This document shows, piece after piece, positions 5,304 to 13,648 of a stretch of DNA of 13,958 bases. Made by a program: the position numbers and the translations under genes. The notes beneath the pieces were generated by a model, which had not been told where the DNA came from, made no database searches, and worked only from the letters and a program-made list of their open reading frames with translations. The DNA comes from Thermoplasmata archaeon. GTDB lineage: Archaea; Thermoplasmatota; JAKEGO01. Location: the NCBI GenBank assembly GCA_022615805.1, contig JAKEGO010000111.1, forward strand, positions 1-13,958, given 5' to 3'. Position 1 is the stretch's first letter, and every line of letters begins with the position of its first letter.

Positions 5304-8300
5304 ATGTACGTTCAGAGGAATACGATCTTCGTTCTGCTGATGACCGCCCTTCTCGTCATGTCCAGCGCCGTCCAGGTGGAGGCGTCCGACCCGACGAGCC
5401 CGGATTCCGGGAAGGACCCCGACAACGACGGGTACGACTTCGATCACGACGGGTACATCGACAAGGAGGAGAGGTACACCAATTACCAGGAGTACCTGAA
5501 CGGCACGGACAACGAGGACCCGGACTCGGACGACGACGGCCTCTGCGACGGATGGGAGGTCCATTACCGTGTCGACCCGCGCGACGGGACCCAGAAGATC
5601 GACCCGCTGCACACGAACGACTCCGCCGAGGACCCTGACGGCGACGGCCTAAACAACTCTGGCGAGTACGAGTATTTCCTGGACCCGTACGACCCCGATA
5701 CGGACGGCGACGGCATGCCCGACGGATGGGAGATCGAATACTACCTCGACGCGCACCGCGACGACGCCGACGGCGACGTCGACTTCGACGGCTACACGAA
5801 CCTCGAGGAGTACCTCAACGGCACCGACCCGCGGGACCCGAACGACCCGGACGACCACACGCCGCCCGGAGGCGGCGGCACCCCCAGCGGCGGCTCGCCG
5901 GGAGGATTCCCCGACACCGGCGGCAGCCCGGATTCCCTGACGTTGTACGAGGTCTTCATTCCGCCTCTGGGCGCGCTGAAGCGCTGGGGCACCGCTGATG
6001 CGGTCCGTTCGGACTACTACATGTATGTCGACGATCCGGACCTTGACTACGAGTCCATCGACCCGGACGCGGACTACGCCTTCGATTTCGATGGATACCT
6101 CTGGAGAGGCATGTCCGTGACGGCGAACCAGGCAGTCCTGATCCCCTCGCCCTCTCCCGATGCGGTGATCACCGATTTCACCGCGAACGAGACGATCATC
6201 GACTTCTACAAGGACGGCGCCGACAACTACTACGCCGTCTGCGACCAGACCAAGACTATATACCTGCGATACTGGATGACGACCCCCGGGAAGTACTTCA
6301 CCCAGACGCCGTCGGGGATCGACGGGGATCTGACGACCGACGACGTGCCGGATGGAGTGCTCAATCCCGTGCCGACGTCGGTGACGGAAGCGGTCGAGGA
6401 GTGCATCTCGGGCGGATGCAACGCGTCGGCTTCTCACGACATCGCCGATATAACGCCGCTCATGGAACTGGACGGCGAGACGAACTACCGGAAGCTCGTC
6501 ACGACCCTGGTCTCGTATTTCGGGAGCTTCGAGGGGGAGGAGGACCCCTACCCCGACTCCGACGACCCCGGCCTCGACATCTGGCAGGGGCTCACGATCT
6601 ACAAGCGCGGCGTGTGCCGCCACCGCTCATTCGCGTTCTTCATCCTCGCCAACGCCCTGGGCGTTCCGACCCGCTACGTGTCCAACGAGGTCCACGCCTT
6701 CGTGGAGGTGTACGTCCCGGTGGCGAACACGTCCTATTCGGACTCCCACTGGATGCGCGTCGACCTGGGCGGCAGGGCGGTCGACCTGACCACCCTCGGA
6801 AGGCCGGACGACAAGGATTCGGACGGGGACGGGCTTCCCGACTGGTTCGAGGACAATAACGGCCTCAACTCGTCGAACCCCGACACCGACGGGGACGGCG
6901 TGGGGGACGGCGAGGGCGACGGGGACGGCGACGGCCTGACGAACGTCGAGGAATACGAGGCCGGCACGAACATGAGCAACAACGACACCGACGGCGACGG
7001 CATGGACGACGGATACGAGGTGGACAACGGCCTCGACCCGCTGAACGACGACGCCGACGAGGACGCGGACGGCGATGGCATCTCCAACTACGACGAATAC
7101 ATCAACGGGACGCGGTCCGACGATTTCGACAACGACGGCCTCCCCGACTGGTGGGAGGAGATGTACGGATACAATGCGACGGACCCCGACTCGGACGGGG
7201 ACGGCGTCCCCGACGGGGCAGAGGACCCTGACAACGACGGCCTGAACAACACTGGCGAGTTCGAGGCCGGGACCGACCCGTTCGACTGGGACACCGACGA
7301 CGACGGCCTCAGCGACGGGTACGAGTGGGACATGGGCATGGACCCGACAGACCCCGGCGACGCCGAGATCCCACCCTGGGACGGCGACATCGACCCGTCC
7401 GACGGGCTCCTGGAGGGATATGGTCTCTCCTACACGGTGTTCTATCCCATCCATCCGTACGCCGACAGGTTCGTGATCACCGACGCCATAACGTCCGGCT
7501 TCACGCTCTACGTCCACAATTCGACCAAGTACAGGATACCGACGTCACCCCCGGCGGACGGCTCGTACAGCCGATGGTACAGGGCGCACCTCCCGAACAC
7601 CATCGAGGTCGCCCCAGACCGCTACTTCGCGATCCCGAGCGTCACGCCCGACGCCCTCATCACGGGGTACATGGCGAACGTCACCCTCAGGTTCTACAAG
7701 GACGGAGCCGACAACTACTACGTCCAATCGGAGGAACTGGCGCGGATCGTCCTCGAGTACACGATGATAACGAACGGCTCCTACTGGACCCAGCAGATAC
7801 CCGGATCCGCCACGGTCTCGGACGTGCCCGCCGGCGTCCTCAAGGAGGTCCCGACGAACGTCCGGGACAGCGCGCGATGGTTCCTCGACAGCACGACCGA
7901 CGCCTCGGTCGGCGCCCTGAGGAACGAGACCAGCGTCAAGACCATAGTCGAGACGCTGCAGGCCTTCTTCCTGACCTTCACGAACGGGAGCGCCACCTAT
8001 CCGGAGGCGGAGGGCACCATCCCGGAGCTGGACCCCGATTACGATCTCTTCCAGAACATCGTAATGTCCAGGGTGGGCCACGGCGGCCACAGGTCCTTCG
8101 CGTTCTTCGTCATCGCCAACTCCCTCGGCGTCCCGACCCGCTTCGTCGGCGGCTCCGGCGGCCACTCCTACGTCGAAGTTTACGTGCCCGATGGGAGCGA
8201 CCGTTACATGAGGGAGCAGTGGAAGGCGATCGACCTCGGCACCACGCCGAGCGACGGCGAGGAGGTCCCGCGGGAGGACGACGTGTACCTCGGGACCGAG

Positions 8301-11300
8301 AACGCGACGCTCATCATCCACGAGACCTCGGGCGTCGCCCGCAAGGGGGACACCTTCTGGGTCCGGGGCGTCGCGCTCAACGAGAGCGGATACGGCATCC
8401 CGTTCCATCCGATGATGGTCTACGTCAACGGCTCCTCTGGCGGTTACCTGTCGAGGTACGCGCTCACCCGGGCCGACGGCACCTTCAACGTCACCGGGCC
8501 TGTCCCCGACAGGGTCCGGGCCGGGGACGATCTCGTTCGTCTGTTCAGCCCGTTCACCTTCAATCACACCCCGGCGTGGTCCGCGATCGACCCGCCGTCG
8601 ATGCTCGAGGTCCGGACCGACGGTGCCCTCGAACCCTCGGGCACCGAGGTGGTCGGCCAGGGCGGGCGGCTCTACATGGCCATAAGGGTGATCGACCCAT
8701 GGAACGTCCGCTACCCTGACATGCCAATTGACATCCACTGGGACGGAGACTTCATCGAGAACACGACGTCAGACGTGAACGGCATCGGGACCATCTACTG
8801 GGACATCCCCGAGGACATGGCCCTGGGAGACCACACGCTGACCGTTGTGTCGAACGGGACCACCTACCTCACGCCCTCGACTGCGACGGTGGTCATCACG
8901 GTCCTCCCGGGGGTCGACCTGAACGCCTCCGCCCCGGACGTCCTCTACCTCGGCAGGGGCTTCGACGTGGAGGTCTCCATAACCGACGATGTCGGCAACG
9001 ATATCTCGGGCACAGGATGGATCGACGTCATCGTGAACGAGACCGTCGTTGGCACCTGGACGGTCGGCGACGTCGCCGCGACGGTCCCGTGCGAGCTGCC
9101 CAGGGATGCGCCGCTCGGGAACACCACGCTGATCGTCCGCTACACGCCGAATTCCAACTACACGAACATCTACCCCGAAGACGCGGTGCGCCTTGATGTC
9201 GAGATCAGGCCGGTATTCACCTACATAAGGGCGATCGAGAAGAAGGTGACCCGCAACACGTCCGGAACGATCAACGGCACCCTTCTGGACGGGTGGGGAG
9301 GCCCGGTCACCGACATGACGGTCGCCGTGAGCTGGAACGGCACTCTCCTGGGGAACGCGACCACCGACGACCGCGGCGACTTCCTGCTCTCCGTCACCTT
9401 CCCCGTCGCCCCGCTCGGCGAGGTCCCCGTGCTGATGGCGTTCAACGGCAGCCGCTCGCACTCGCCCTGCAACGCGACGGTCATCTACACGAACCTGGCC
9501 ATCACGAGGATCGAGATCGACGGCCCGTCGAACGTGCGGCGGAACACCACCTTCAACGTGACGTTCATACTCTACGACGACCTCGACAACCCCCTGGACG
9601 GCATGCCCATCCAGATATCGGGCGACTACACGGGGAACCTCACGACGGTCAACGGCAGCGTGACGGTGCAGCACATCGTCCCCGCCGACGCCCCCCTGTC
9701 GCCGGTCCAGTTCCTGGCGCACTTCGGCGGCACGGAGGTCTACATCGCCTCGTGGGAGGCGATATCCGTCCCGGTGATCTCCGCCACGACGATGTCGATC
9801 GCCGCGCCGAACTCGACGCTCGTCGGAAGCAACATCACGGTGAGCGGGACCATCGTCGACGACCACGACGCCCCCCTGGACCTGCCCATCAGGATAACCT
9901 TCGGCACGACGCGCTTCGTCAACTCCGCCAACGGCACCTTCGAGATGGCGATCCGGATATCCGACGATGAGCTCGCGAGGACCCACACCATCACGGCATC
10001 CTTCGGAGGCACCGCTCAGTACCTCCCGTCGTCCGCCAGTCAGGACATCGACGTCATGAGGAACGCTTACCTTACCCTCGTCGAGGAGGTGCTCGTCCGC
10101 AACAGGACCGAGCTCATCGACGGCTACCTGATCGACAACACGGGCCAGGGCGTGTCGGACCAGACCATCGAGATACTCGACGGCACGACGCGGCTGGCCG
10201 CGGGCACCACCCTCTCGGACGGCACCTTCAGCATCCCGGTGGACCTTTCGGACGACATGGCGATCGGCGAACATGTCCTGTCGGCCGCCTTCAACGGCAC
10301 GCGATATTACACGCCCGCCTTCGCCAACGGCACCTTCGACATCTTCGCAAAAACGACCCTCGCCCTCGACGTGGAGGATGTCGCCTCCATCGGACGCACC
10401 TTCCACGTCGCGGGCACCCTCGTATCGGACAACGGCACCGGCCTCGATGCCGATGTCGACGTGAGGATATCCGGGGAGAACATCACGGGCGCCGCCGAGG
10501 GCGGCGAGTTCGACATCCCATGGTCGGTCCCGGACGATCACGGGCTCGGCCCGCTGACATACGTAGTCCGTTACAACGGGGAGGGGTACCTCCTCCCTGC
10601 GACGACGACCGCCGTCGTGACCGTGAAGGCCGAGACGTTCCTGAACGTGACCCTCCCCGGGAGGGTGATCGCCGGCGAATACATGAGGATCGAAGGCACG
10701 CTCACCGACGTCAACGGGCCGCTCTCGGGCATCATCGACCTCCTCATCGGCGTCTTCGACAAGACCTACAAGTTCAGCACCGATGGTGAGTTCGACATTT
10801 CGGTCCTGGTGCCATACGCCCAGGAGCCGGGCTCGTACATCGTCGAGGTATCGTACCTGCACACCGGATACCACGGGCCCGCCAATGCCACGGGGCACGT
10901 CGCCGTCCTCCGCGAGACGACCGTGCTGCTGGATCCCGCCGAGGCAGTGCGCGGAGAGGACGTCCTCTTCTCCGGCCTCCTCCACGACGCCCTCGGGAAC
11001 CCGATGGACGGCACGGTCGACATCTACTGGAACGGCACCCTCGCTGGCGCGGCCGAGTCGGTGGACGGCGAGTGGTCCTACCTGTACAGGGTCGACCTGA
11101 ACGACACGCTCGGCCACCACAGGCTGCGGGCGGCCTTCCCGGGCGACGACCTTTTCGTCATGAGCAACGACACGGTCGTGGTAGATGTCCTCGTCAGGAC
11201 GACGGTCACCTGCGAGAACGTTACCGAGTACCGGAGCCGGACCCTCACGGTATACGGGACGCTCCTCGACGACCGCGGCGATGGGATCGTCGGGATGAAC

Positions 11301-12764
11301 GTCGTCTCGGAGCTGTTCTCCACCGCCGACCTCGCGACCGGTGCCGACGGCGTCTTCGCCCTGTCGAGGACCGTGCCGACAACCGTCGACGTCGGCGAGC
11401 ACACCTTCAGCGCCAGGTTCCTGGGCCACAGGTTCTACCTCCCGTCCTCGAACGAGAGCGTCGTCACGATAAGATCGGTCACCGGGCTCGAGCTGACGTC
11501 AACCCCGGACCGCGCGTCGGTGAACCGCGACGTCAAGGTCCCGGGCGATGTCCTCCTCGTGGGCGACACGCTCATCGTCAGGGCGGAGCTCACCGACGAC
11601 GTCGGCGATCCGGTGACGGGCGCCGTCGACATCACGGTCGCCGGCGAGGTCCATCGGATGAACGTGGACGGTCCGACCGACCTCTCCGTGCCCTGGAACC
11701 CGGGGATGCCGACGGGCGGCATCACCATCACGGCGACCTACGGCGGCGCGACGTACCACGACCCCTGCGAGGCCGCGGTCGACCTGCTCGTGCGCGACCG
11801 ATTGAGGATATCCATCGCGAACATCACAGCCCATTACAGGTCGGAACTGCTCCTGATGATATCGGTCCGCGACTCCGTTGGACCCGTGTCCGGTGTGAGC
11901 ATGACCATCCTCTACGACGGCTCGTCGATCGTCAAGACCTTCGACTACAGGTTCTCCATGACCCCGCCGGACAACGCCCTGGGATATCACACCATCGACA
12001 TCGTGTCGGACGACAAGCATCCCATATACGTCGGTTCCAACGCGACCGCATCCGTCCTCCTGCGCGCGAGGAGCGCGCTGACCATCGAGGCGCCGGAGAG
12101 GCTGAGGGGCGGCGAGAGCGCGAAGGTGGTGGTCCACCTCGTCGACGAGAGGGACGTCCCGATCGCGAACCAGACCGTTTTCCTGACCGCCGGCGGGGTG
12201 ATGCGCCAGATGACCACGAACGGATCGGGGATGGCCTCCGGGATCATCTCCTTCAACGCCACGAACGGCACGATGGACGTGAGCGCCATCTACGGAGGGA
12301 GCCACATCCACGATGGTTCCACGGCCGAGGCCACGATCGGGGAGGTCCCCTCCGGCAAGGAGGCGGCGTCCGACCTGATGGCCACCATTGCCGTTCCACT
12401 GCTTGTGGGCGCGGGGCTCGTGATAGCCCTGCTCGCGTTCCTGCTGAGGCCGAAGGGCTCGGAGGCCGGCCGCAAGCGGCTCAGGGACATGGACGACCGC
12501 GAGAAGGTCCAGCACTACTACCACCGCATGGAGAGGCTCATCTCGCGGAAGGTCCCGAGGGAACCGAACAAGACCCCGCGCGAGTATGCGGCGGAGATAG
12601 AGACGCGCCTGCCCATCAACCCGAAGCCAGTTCACGGCCTCACCGGCAAGTTCGAGGTCGCGAGGTACAGCCGCTACGACGTCAACAAGCAGCACGTCGC
12701 CGAGGCGACCCAGGAGCTCACGGAGATCGAGAGGGACATCTACTCGCTCGACGAGAAGAAGTGA
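5304..12764 (+). CDS. Giant surface protein: TSP3-transglutaminase-TSP3-pseudotransglutaminase-Ig array-TM-DUF4129-like
   Basis: A 2486-residue protein. Residues 1-27 are a signal peptide. TSP3-type calcium-binding repeats fill ~34-184, then a Gly/Pro/Ser linker to ~212. Transglutaminase domain 1 (~350-500) has 'GVCRHRSFAFF' (C438), 'EVHAFVEVYV' (H464) and 'RVDLGG' (D487), an intact triad. A second TSP3 block (~501-699) leads to transglutaminase domain 2 (~860-995), where 'GHGGHRSFAFF' has Gly927 at the Cys position although H954 and D977 remain. About 14 Ig-like repeats of ~95 residues (~1000-2348) carry roughly forty N-x-S/T sequons. A transmembrane helix (2358-2381), followed by basic residues, leaves a cytoplasmic tail of ~105 residues resembling DUF4129 ('KTPREYAAEI', 'FEVARYSRYDV'). 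Most likely it acts at the cell surface as a calcium-stabilised transglutaminase-fold enzyme (crosslinker or protease); the substrate is unknown. It has its own promoter and is monocistronic as seen. Confidence 0.9.
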   Translation: MYVQRNTIFVLLMTALLVMSSAVQVEASDPTSPDSGKDPDNDGYDFDHDGYIDKEERYTNYQEYLNGTDNEDPDSDDDGLCDGWEVHYRVDPRDGTQKIDPLHTNDSAEDPDGDGLNNSGEYEYFLDPYDPDTDGDGMPDGWEIEYYLDAHRDDADGDVDFDGYTNLEEYLNGTDPRDPNDPDDHTPPGGGGTPSGGSPGGFPDTGGSPDSLTLYEVFIPPLGALKRWGTADAVRSDYYMYVDDPDLDYESIDPDADYAFDFDGYLWRGMSVTANQAVLIPSPSPDAVITDFTANETIIDFYKDGADNYYAVCDQTKTIYLRYWMTTPGKYFTQTPSGIDGDLTTDDVPDGVLNPVPTSVTEAVEECISGGCNASASHDIADITPLMELDGETNYRKLVTTLVSYFGSFEGEEDPYPDSDDPGLDIWQGLTIYKRGVCRHRSFAFFILANALGVPTRYVSNEVHAFVEVYVPVANTSYSDSHWMRVDLGGRAVDLTTLGRPDDKDSDGDGLPDWFEDNNGLNSSNPDTDGDGVGDGEGDGDGDGLTNVEEYEAGTNMSNNDTDGDGMDDGYEVDNGLDPLNDDADEDADGDGISNYDEYINGTRSDDFDNDGLPDWWEEMYGYNATDPDSDGDGVPDGAEDPDNDGLNNTGEFEAGTDPFDWDTDDDGLSDGYEWDMGMDPTDPGDAEIPPWDGDIDPSDGLLEGYGLSYTVFYPIHPYADRFVITDAITSGFTLYVHNSTKYRIPTSPPADGSYSRWYRAHLPNTIEVAPDRYFAIPSVTPDALITGYMANVTLRFYKDGADNYYVQSEELARIVLEYTMITNGSYWTQQIPGSATVSDVPAGVLKEVPTNVRDSARWFLDSTTDASVGALRNETSVKTIVETLQAFFLTFTNGSATYPEAEGTIPELDPDYDLFQNIVMSRVGHGGHRSFAFFVIANSLGVPTRFVGGSGGHSYVEVYVPDGSDRYMREQWKAIDLGTTPSDGEEVPREDDVYLGTENATLIIHETSGVARKGDTFWVRGVALNESGYGIPFHPMMVYVNGSSGGYLSRYALTRADGTFNVTGPVPDRVRAGDDLVRLFSPFTFNHTPAWSAIDPPSMLEVRTDGALEPSGTEVVGQGGRLYMAIRVIDPWNVRYPDMPIDIHWDGDFIENTTSDVNGIGTIYWDIPEDMALGDHTLTVVSNGTTYLTPSTATVVITVLPGVDLNASAPDVLYLGRGFDVEVSITDDVGNDISGTGWIDVIVNETVVGTWTVGDVAATVPCELPRDAPLGNTTLIVRYTPNSNYTNIYPEDAVRLDVEIRPVFTYIRAIEKKVTRNTSGTINGTLLDGWGGPVTDMTVAVSWNGTLLGNATTDDRGDFLLSVTFPVAPLGEVPVLMAFNGSRSHSPCNATVIYTNLAITRIEIDGPSNVRRNTTFNVTFILYDDLDNPLDGMPIQISGDYTGNLTTVNGSVTVQHIVPADAPLSPVQFLAHFGGTEVYIASWEAISVPVISATTMSIAAPNSTLVGSNITVSGTIVDDHDAPLDLPIRITFGTTRFVNSANGTFEMAIRISDDELARTHTITASFGGTAQYLPSSASQDIDVMRNAYLTLVEEVLVRNRTELIDGYLIDNTGQGVSDQTIEILDGTTRLAAGTTLSDGTFSIPVDLSDDMAIGEHVLSAAFNGTRYYTPAFANGTFDIFAKTTLALDVEDVASIGRTFHVAGTLVSDNGTGLDADVDVRISGENITGAAEGGEFDIPWSVPDDHGLGPLTYVVRYNGEGYLLPATTTAVVTVKAETFLNVTLPGRVIAGEYMRIEGTLTDVNGPLSGIIDLLIGVFDKTYKFSTDGEFDISVLVPYAQEPGSYIVEVSYLHTGYHGPANATGHVAVLRETTVLLDPAEAVRGEDVLFSGLLHDALGNPMDGTVDIYWNGTLAGAAESVDGEWSYLYRVDLNDTLGHHRLRAAFPGDDLFVMSNDTVVVDVLVRTTVTCENVTEYRSRTLTVYGTLLDDRGDGIVGMNVVSELFSTADLATGADGVFALSRTVPTTVDVGEHTFSARFLGHRFYLPSSNESVVTIRSVTGLELTSTPDRASVNRDVKVPGDVLLVGDTLIVRAELTDDVGDPVTGAVDITVAGEVHRMNVDGPTDLSVPWNPGMPTGGITITATYGGATYHDPCEAAVDLLVRDRLRISIANITAHYRSELLLMISVRDSVGPVSGVSMTILYDGSSIVKTFDYRFSMTPPDNALGYHTIDIVSDDKHPIYVGSNATASVLLRARSALTIEAPERLRGGESAKVVVHLVDERDVPIANQTVFLTAGGVMRQMTTNGSGMASGIISFNATNGTMDVSAIYGGSHIHDGSTAEATIGEVPSGKEAASDLMATIAVPLLVGAGLVIALLAFLLRPKGSEAGRKRLRDMDDREKVQHYYHRMERLISRKVPREPNKTPREYAAEIETRLPINPKPVHGLTGKFEVARYSRYDVNKQHVAEATQELTEIERDIYSLDEKK
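5400..5855 (+). repeat. TSP3-type calcium-binding repeat block 1 (in the giant gene)
   Basis: About five acidic repeats of the D-x-D-x-D-G type, for example 'DPDNDGYDFDHDGYID', 'DPDSDDDGLCDGWE' and 'DTDGDGMPDGWEIEYYLD'. They match bacterial/archaeal thrombospondin type 3 repeats, which bind calcium and form rigid spacers. A flexible Gly/Pro/Ser linker follows at about 5855-5940. Confidence 0.85.
5940..8290 (+). repeat. Intragenic duplication of the transglutaminase module
   Basis: Copy 1 (about 5940-6800) and copy 2 (about 7410-8260) each contain an unrecognised pre-domain plus a transglutaminase core, separated by TSP3 block 2. Matching landmarks are 'FYKDGADNYY' (from 6204 and 7692), 'DVPDGVL'/'DVPAGVL', 'HRSFAFF' and 'VEVYV'. 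Offsets of 489 to 496 residues show the unit size. The triad spacing is nearly the same: 438-464-487 in copy 1 and 927-954-977 in copy 2, but the nucleophile codon TGC (6615) is GGC (8082) in copy 2. Confidence 0.88.
6805..7395 (+). repeat. TSP3-type calcium-binding repeat block 2 (in the giant gene)
   Basis: About seven acidic repeats such as 'DSDGDGLPDWFEDNNGL', 'DTDGDGMDDGYEVDNGLD' and 'DTDDDGLSDGYEWDMGMD', including a low-complexity Gly-Asp run near 6895-6935. It is longer and more regular than block 1 and separates the two transglutaminase domains. Confidence 0.87.
8298..12350 (+). repeat. Array of about 14 Ig-like domains (in the giant gene)
   Basis: Each unit of ~95 residues follows one pattern: a first strand after 'r..' ('VRRNTTFNVTF', 'VRGEDVLFSG', 'SIGRTFHVAG'), 'L.Dd.G.P..g..v.i..n', 'dG.f...v..p.d..lG.h.l.a.f.G...y.ps.a...v.v'. 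This resembles bacterial Ig-like/invasin-type and carboxypeptidase-regulatory-like folds that form stalks. The first unit is the most divergent. Units differ enough that the DNA is not a tandem satellite. NGT, NAT and NTT sequons recur between strands. Confidence 0.85.
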
Positions 12765-12785
12765 GCGCCCAGCCGGTGACGCGAA

Positions 12786-12823
12786 CCCCGGGCGGCCCCC
12801 GTTCCGCCGCTCCTTGCCTGGGG
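12786..12823. terminator. Weak terminator-like hairpin between convergent genes
   Basis: CCCCGGGC (12786-12793) can pair with GCCTGGGG (12816-12823) through 8 bp with one G-T wobble. It lies in the 128-bp spacer between the convergent giant gene and TraB-family gene. No T-tract follows on either strand, so its role in termination is doubtful. Nothing else was recognised in 12765-12892. Confidence 0.25.
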
Positions 12824-12892
12824 GATCGAGGGCAGCAGGGAATGCCTTCGGCCACACCGGCCTCGCTCTCGTGGTTGCGCCGGGTCCACCCT

Positions 12893-13648
12893 CTATCCCG
12901 AGATACCGTTGTCCCAGGGGTCCTCGACGTCCACGCTGAACGCGACGCCCTCCTTGGCGATCGCTTCCCCTCCCGGGACCCTCGGGTCCCCGGGCCTCCC
13001 GCGGCGCAGGTCCCTCAGCCTGATGACCCCGGGCCCGATATCGGCGAGCAGCCTCTGCATCCCGGGCACGTGGGCGTCGCCCACGACGGCCATCACCCGC
13101 GGGTACCTGCCGGCGAGGTGCCTCAGGCGCGAGGCCATCAGCTCGTCGCGCTCGTCCACCAGGACCCTCTTGAGCTCGGGATACTCCCTCTCGAGGAGGT
13201 CGAAGAAGCGCTCGGGATCCCTGTCGAACTCGTCGAGCTCATCCTCGACGCTCCCCCGACGCCCGAGCCCCACCATCCCGAAAAGTGCCGTTGCGAAGAG
13301 CTTGATCCGCCTCCTGAGGGGCATCGCCCTCCTGAGGCGAGCGAGGAGGACGCGGGCGTCCATGTCCACCATGTAGACGTGCGCGCCGACGAGGCCCGCG
13401 GCGTCGTAGGCGTCGAGCATCTCCTTTCCGGGGGTGGAATCGTAGGAGGACGCTATCCTCTTCTGGAGGTAGGCCAGCATCCTGTACGTCAGCGGAGGCT
13501 TTCCCCTGAGCTCCGGGTCGCGGAGCGCCTGGAACCTGAGGGGGTCGATCTCGAGCGCTATGGCCGAGGGCTGGAACTCCACCGCCGCCGCGTGGATGCG
13601 GGAACGGAGGTCGAAGACGTGTCCGATGCCGACGATCAGCACCGTCAC
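12893..13648 (-). CDS. TraB/PrgY-family protein, short form without membrane domain
   Basis: A 251-residue protein starting at GTG 13648. TraB (PF01963) motifs appear in order: 'VGIGHVFDLRS' (H10, family 'GtaHvs.S'), 'ALEIDPLRFQAL' (E33, 'vELd..R...L'), 'PGKEMLDAYDAA' (E77), 'VLVDERDELMA' (E166, R167, D168) and 'VVGDAHVPGM' (H193, 'GagHv.Gi'). The GxxH and ERD residues are those proposed for a metalloprotease-like EreA/TraB/ChaN fold. PrgY-type proteins inhibit peptide pheromones and usually add a C-terminal membrane domain; this one ends in a short variable tail and looks soluble. The start overlaps the stop of the upstream surface-protein gene as GTGA, with AAGGA/GGAG just before it, so the two are coupled. 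The function in archaea is not established. Confidence 0.88.
   Translation of the reverse strand: MTVLIVGIGHVFDLRSRIHAAAVEFQPSAIALEIDPLRFQALRDPELRGKPPLTYRMLAYLQKRIASSYDSTPGKEMLDAYDAAGLVGAHVYMVDMDARVLLARLRRAMPLRRRIKLFATALFGMVGLGRRGSVEDELDEFDRDPERFFDLLEREYPELKRVLVDERDELMASRLRHLAGRYPRVMAVVGDAHVPGMQRLLADIGPGVIRLRDLRRGRPGDPRVPGGEAIAKEGVAFSVDVEDPWDNGISG

Noticed and set aside
5400..7395. Dockerin modules of a cellulosome-like system
   Set aside because: The acidic repeats are many and follow the TSP3 'D.DgDGl.D..E' pattern, not the paired dockerin motif; no cohesin or glycosidase is present.
8769..11429. Long minus-strand open frame opposite the Ig-like array
   Set aside because: Its composition is the Arg/Val/Asp-rich shadow expected opposite GC-rich coding DNA, with no recognisable domain; the plus frame has clear repeats and a membrane helix.
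8298..12350. DNA tandem repeats or a CRISPR-like array in the long Ig region
   Set aside because: Periodicity is at protein level only (about 95 residues, diverged); there are no short identical repeats with unique spacers anywhere in the window.
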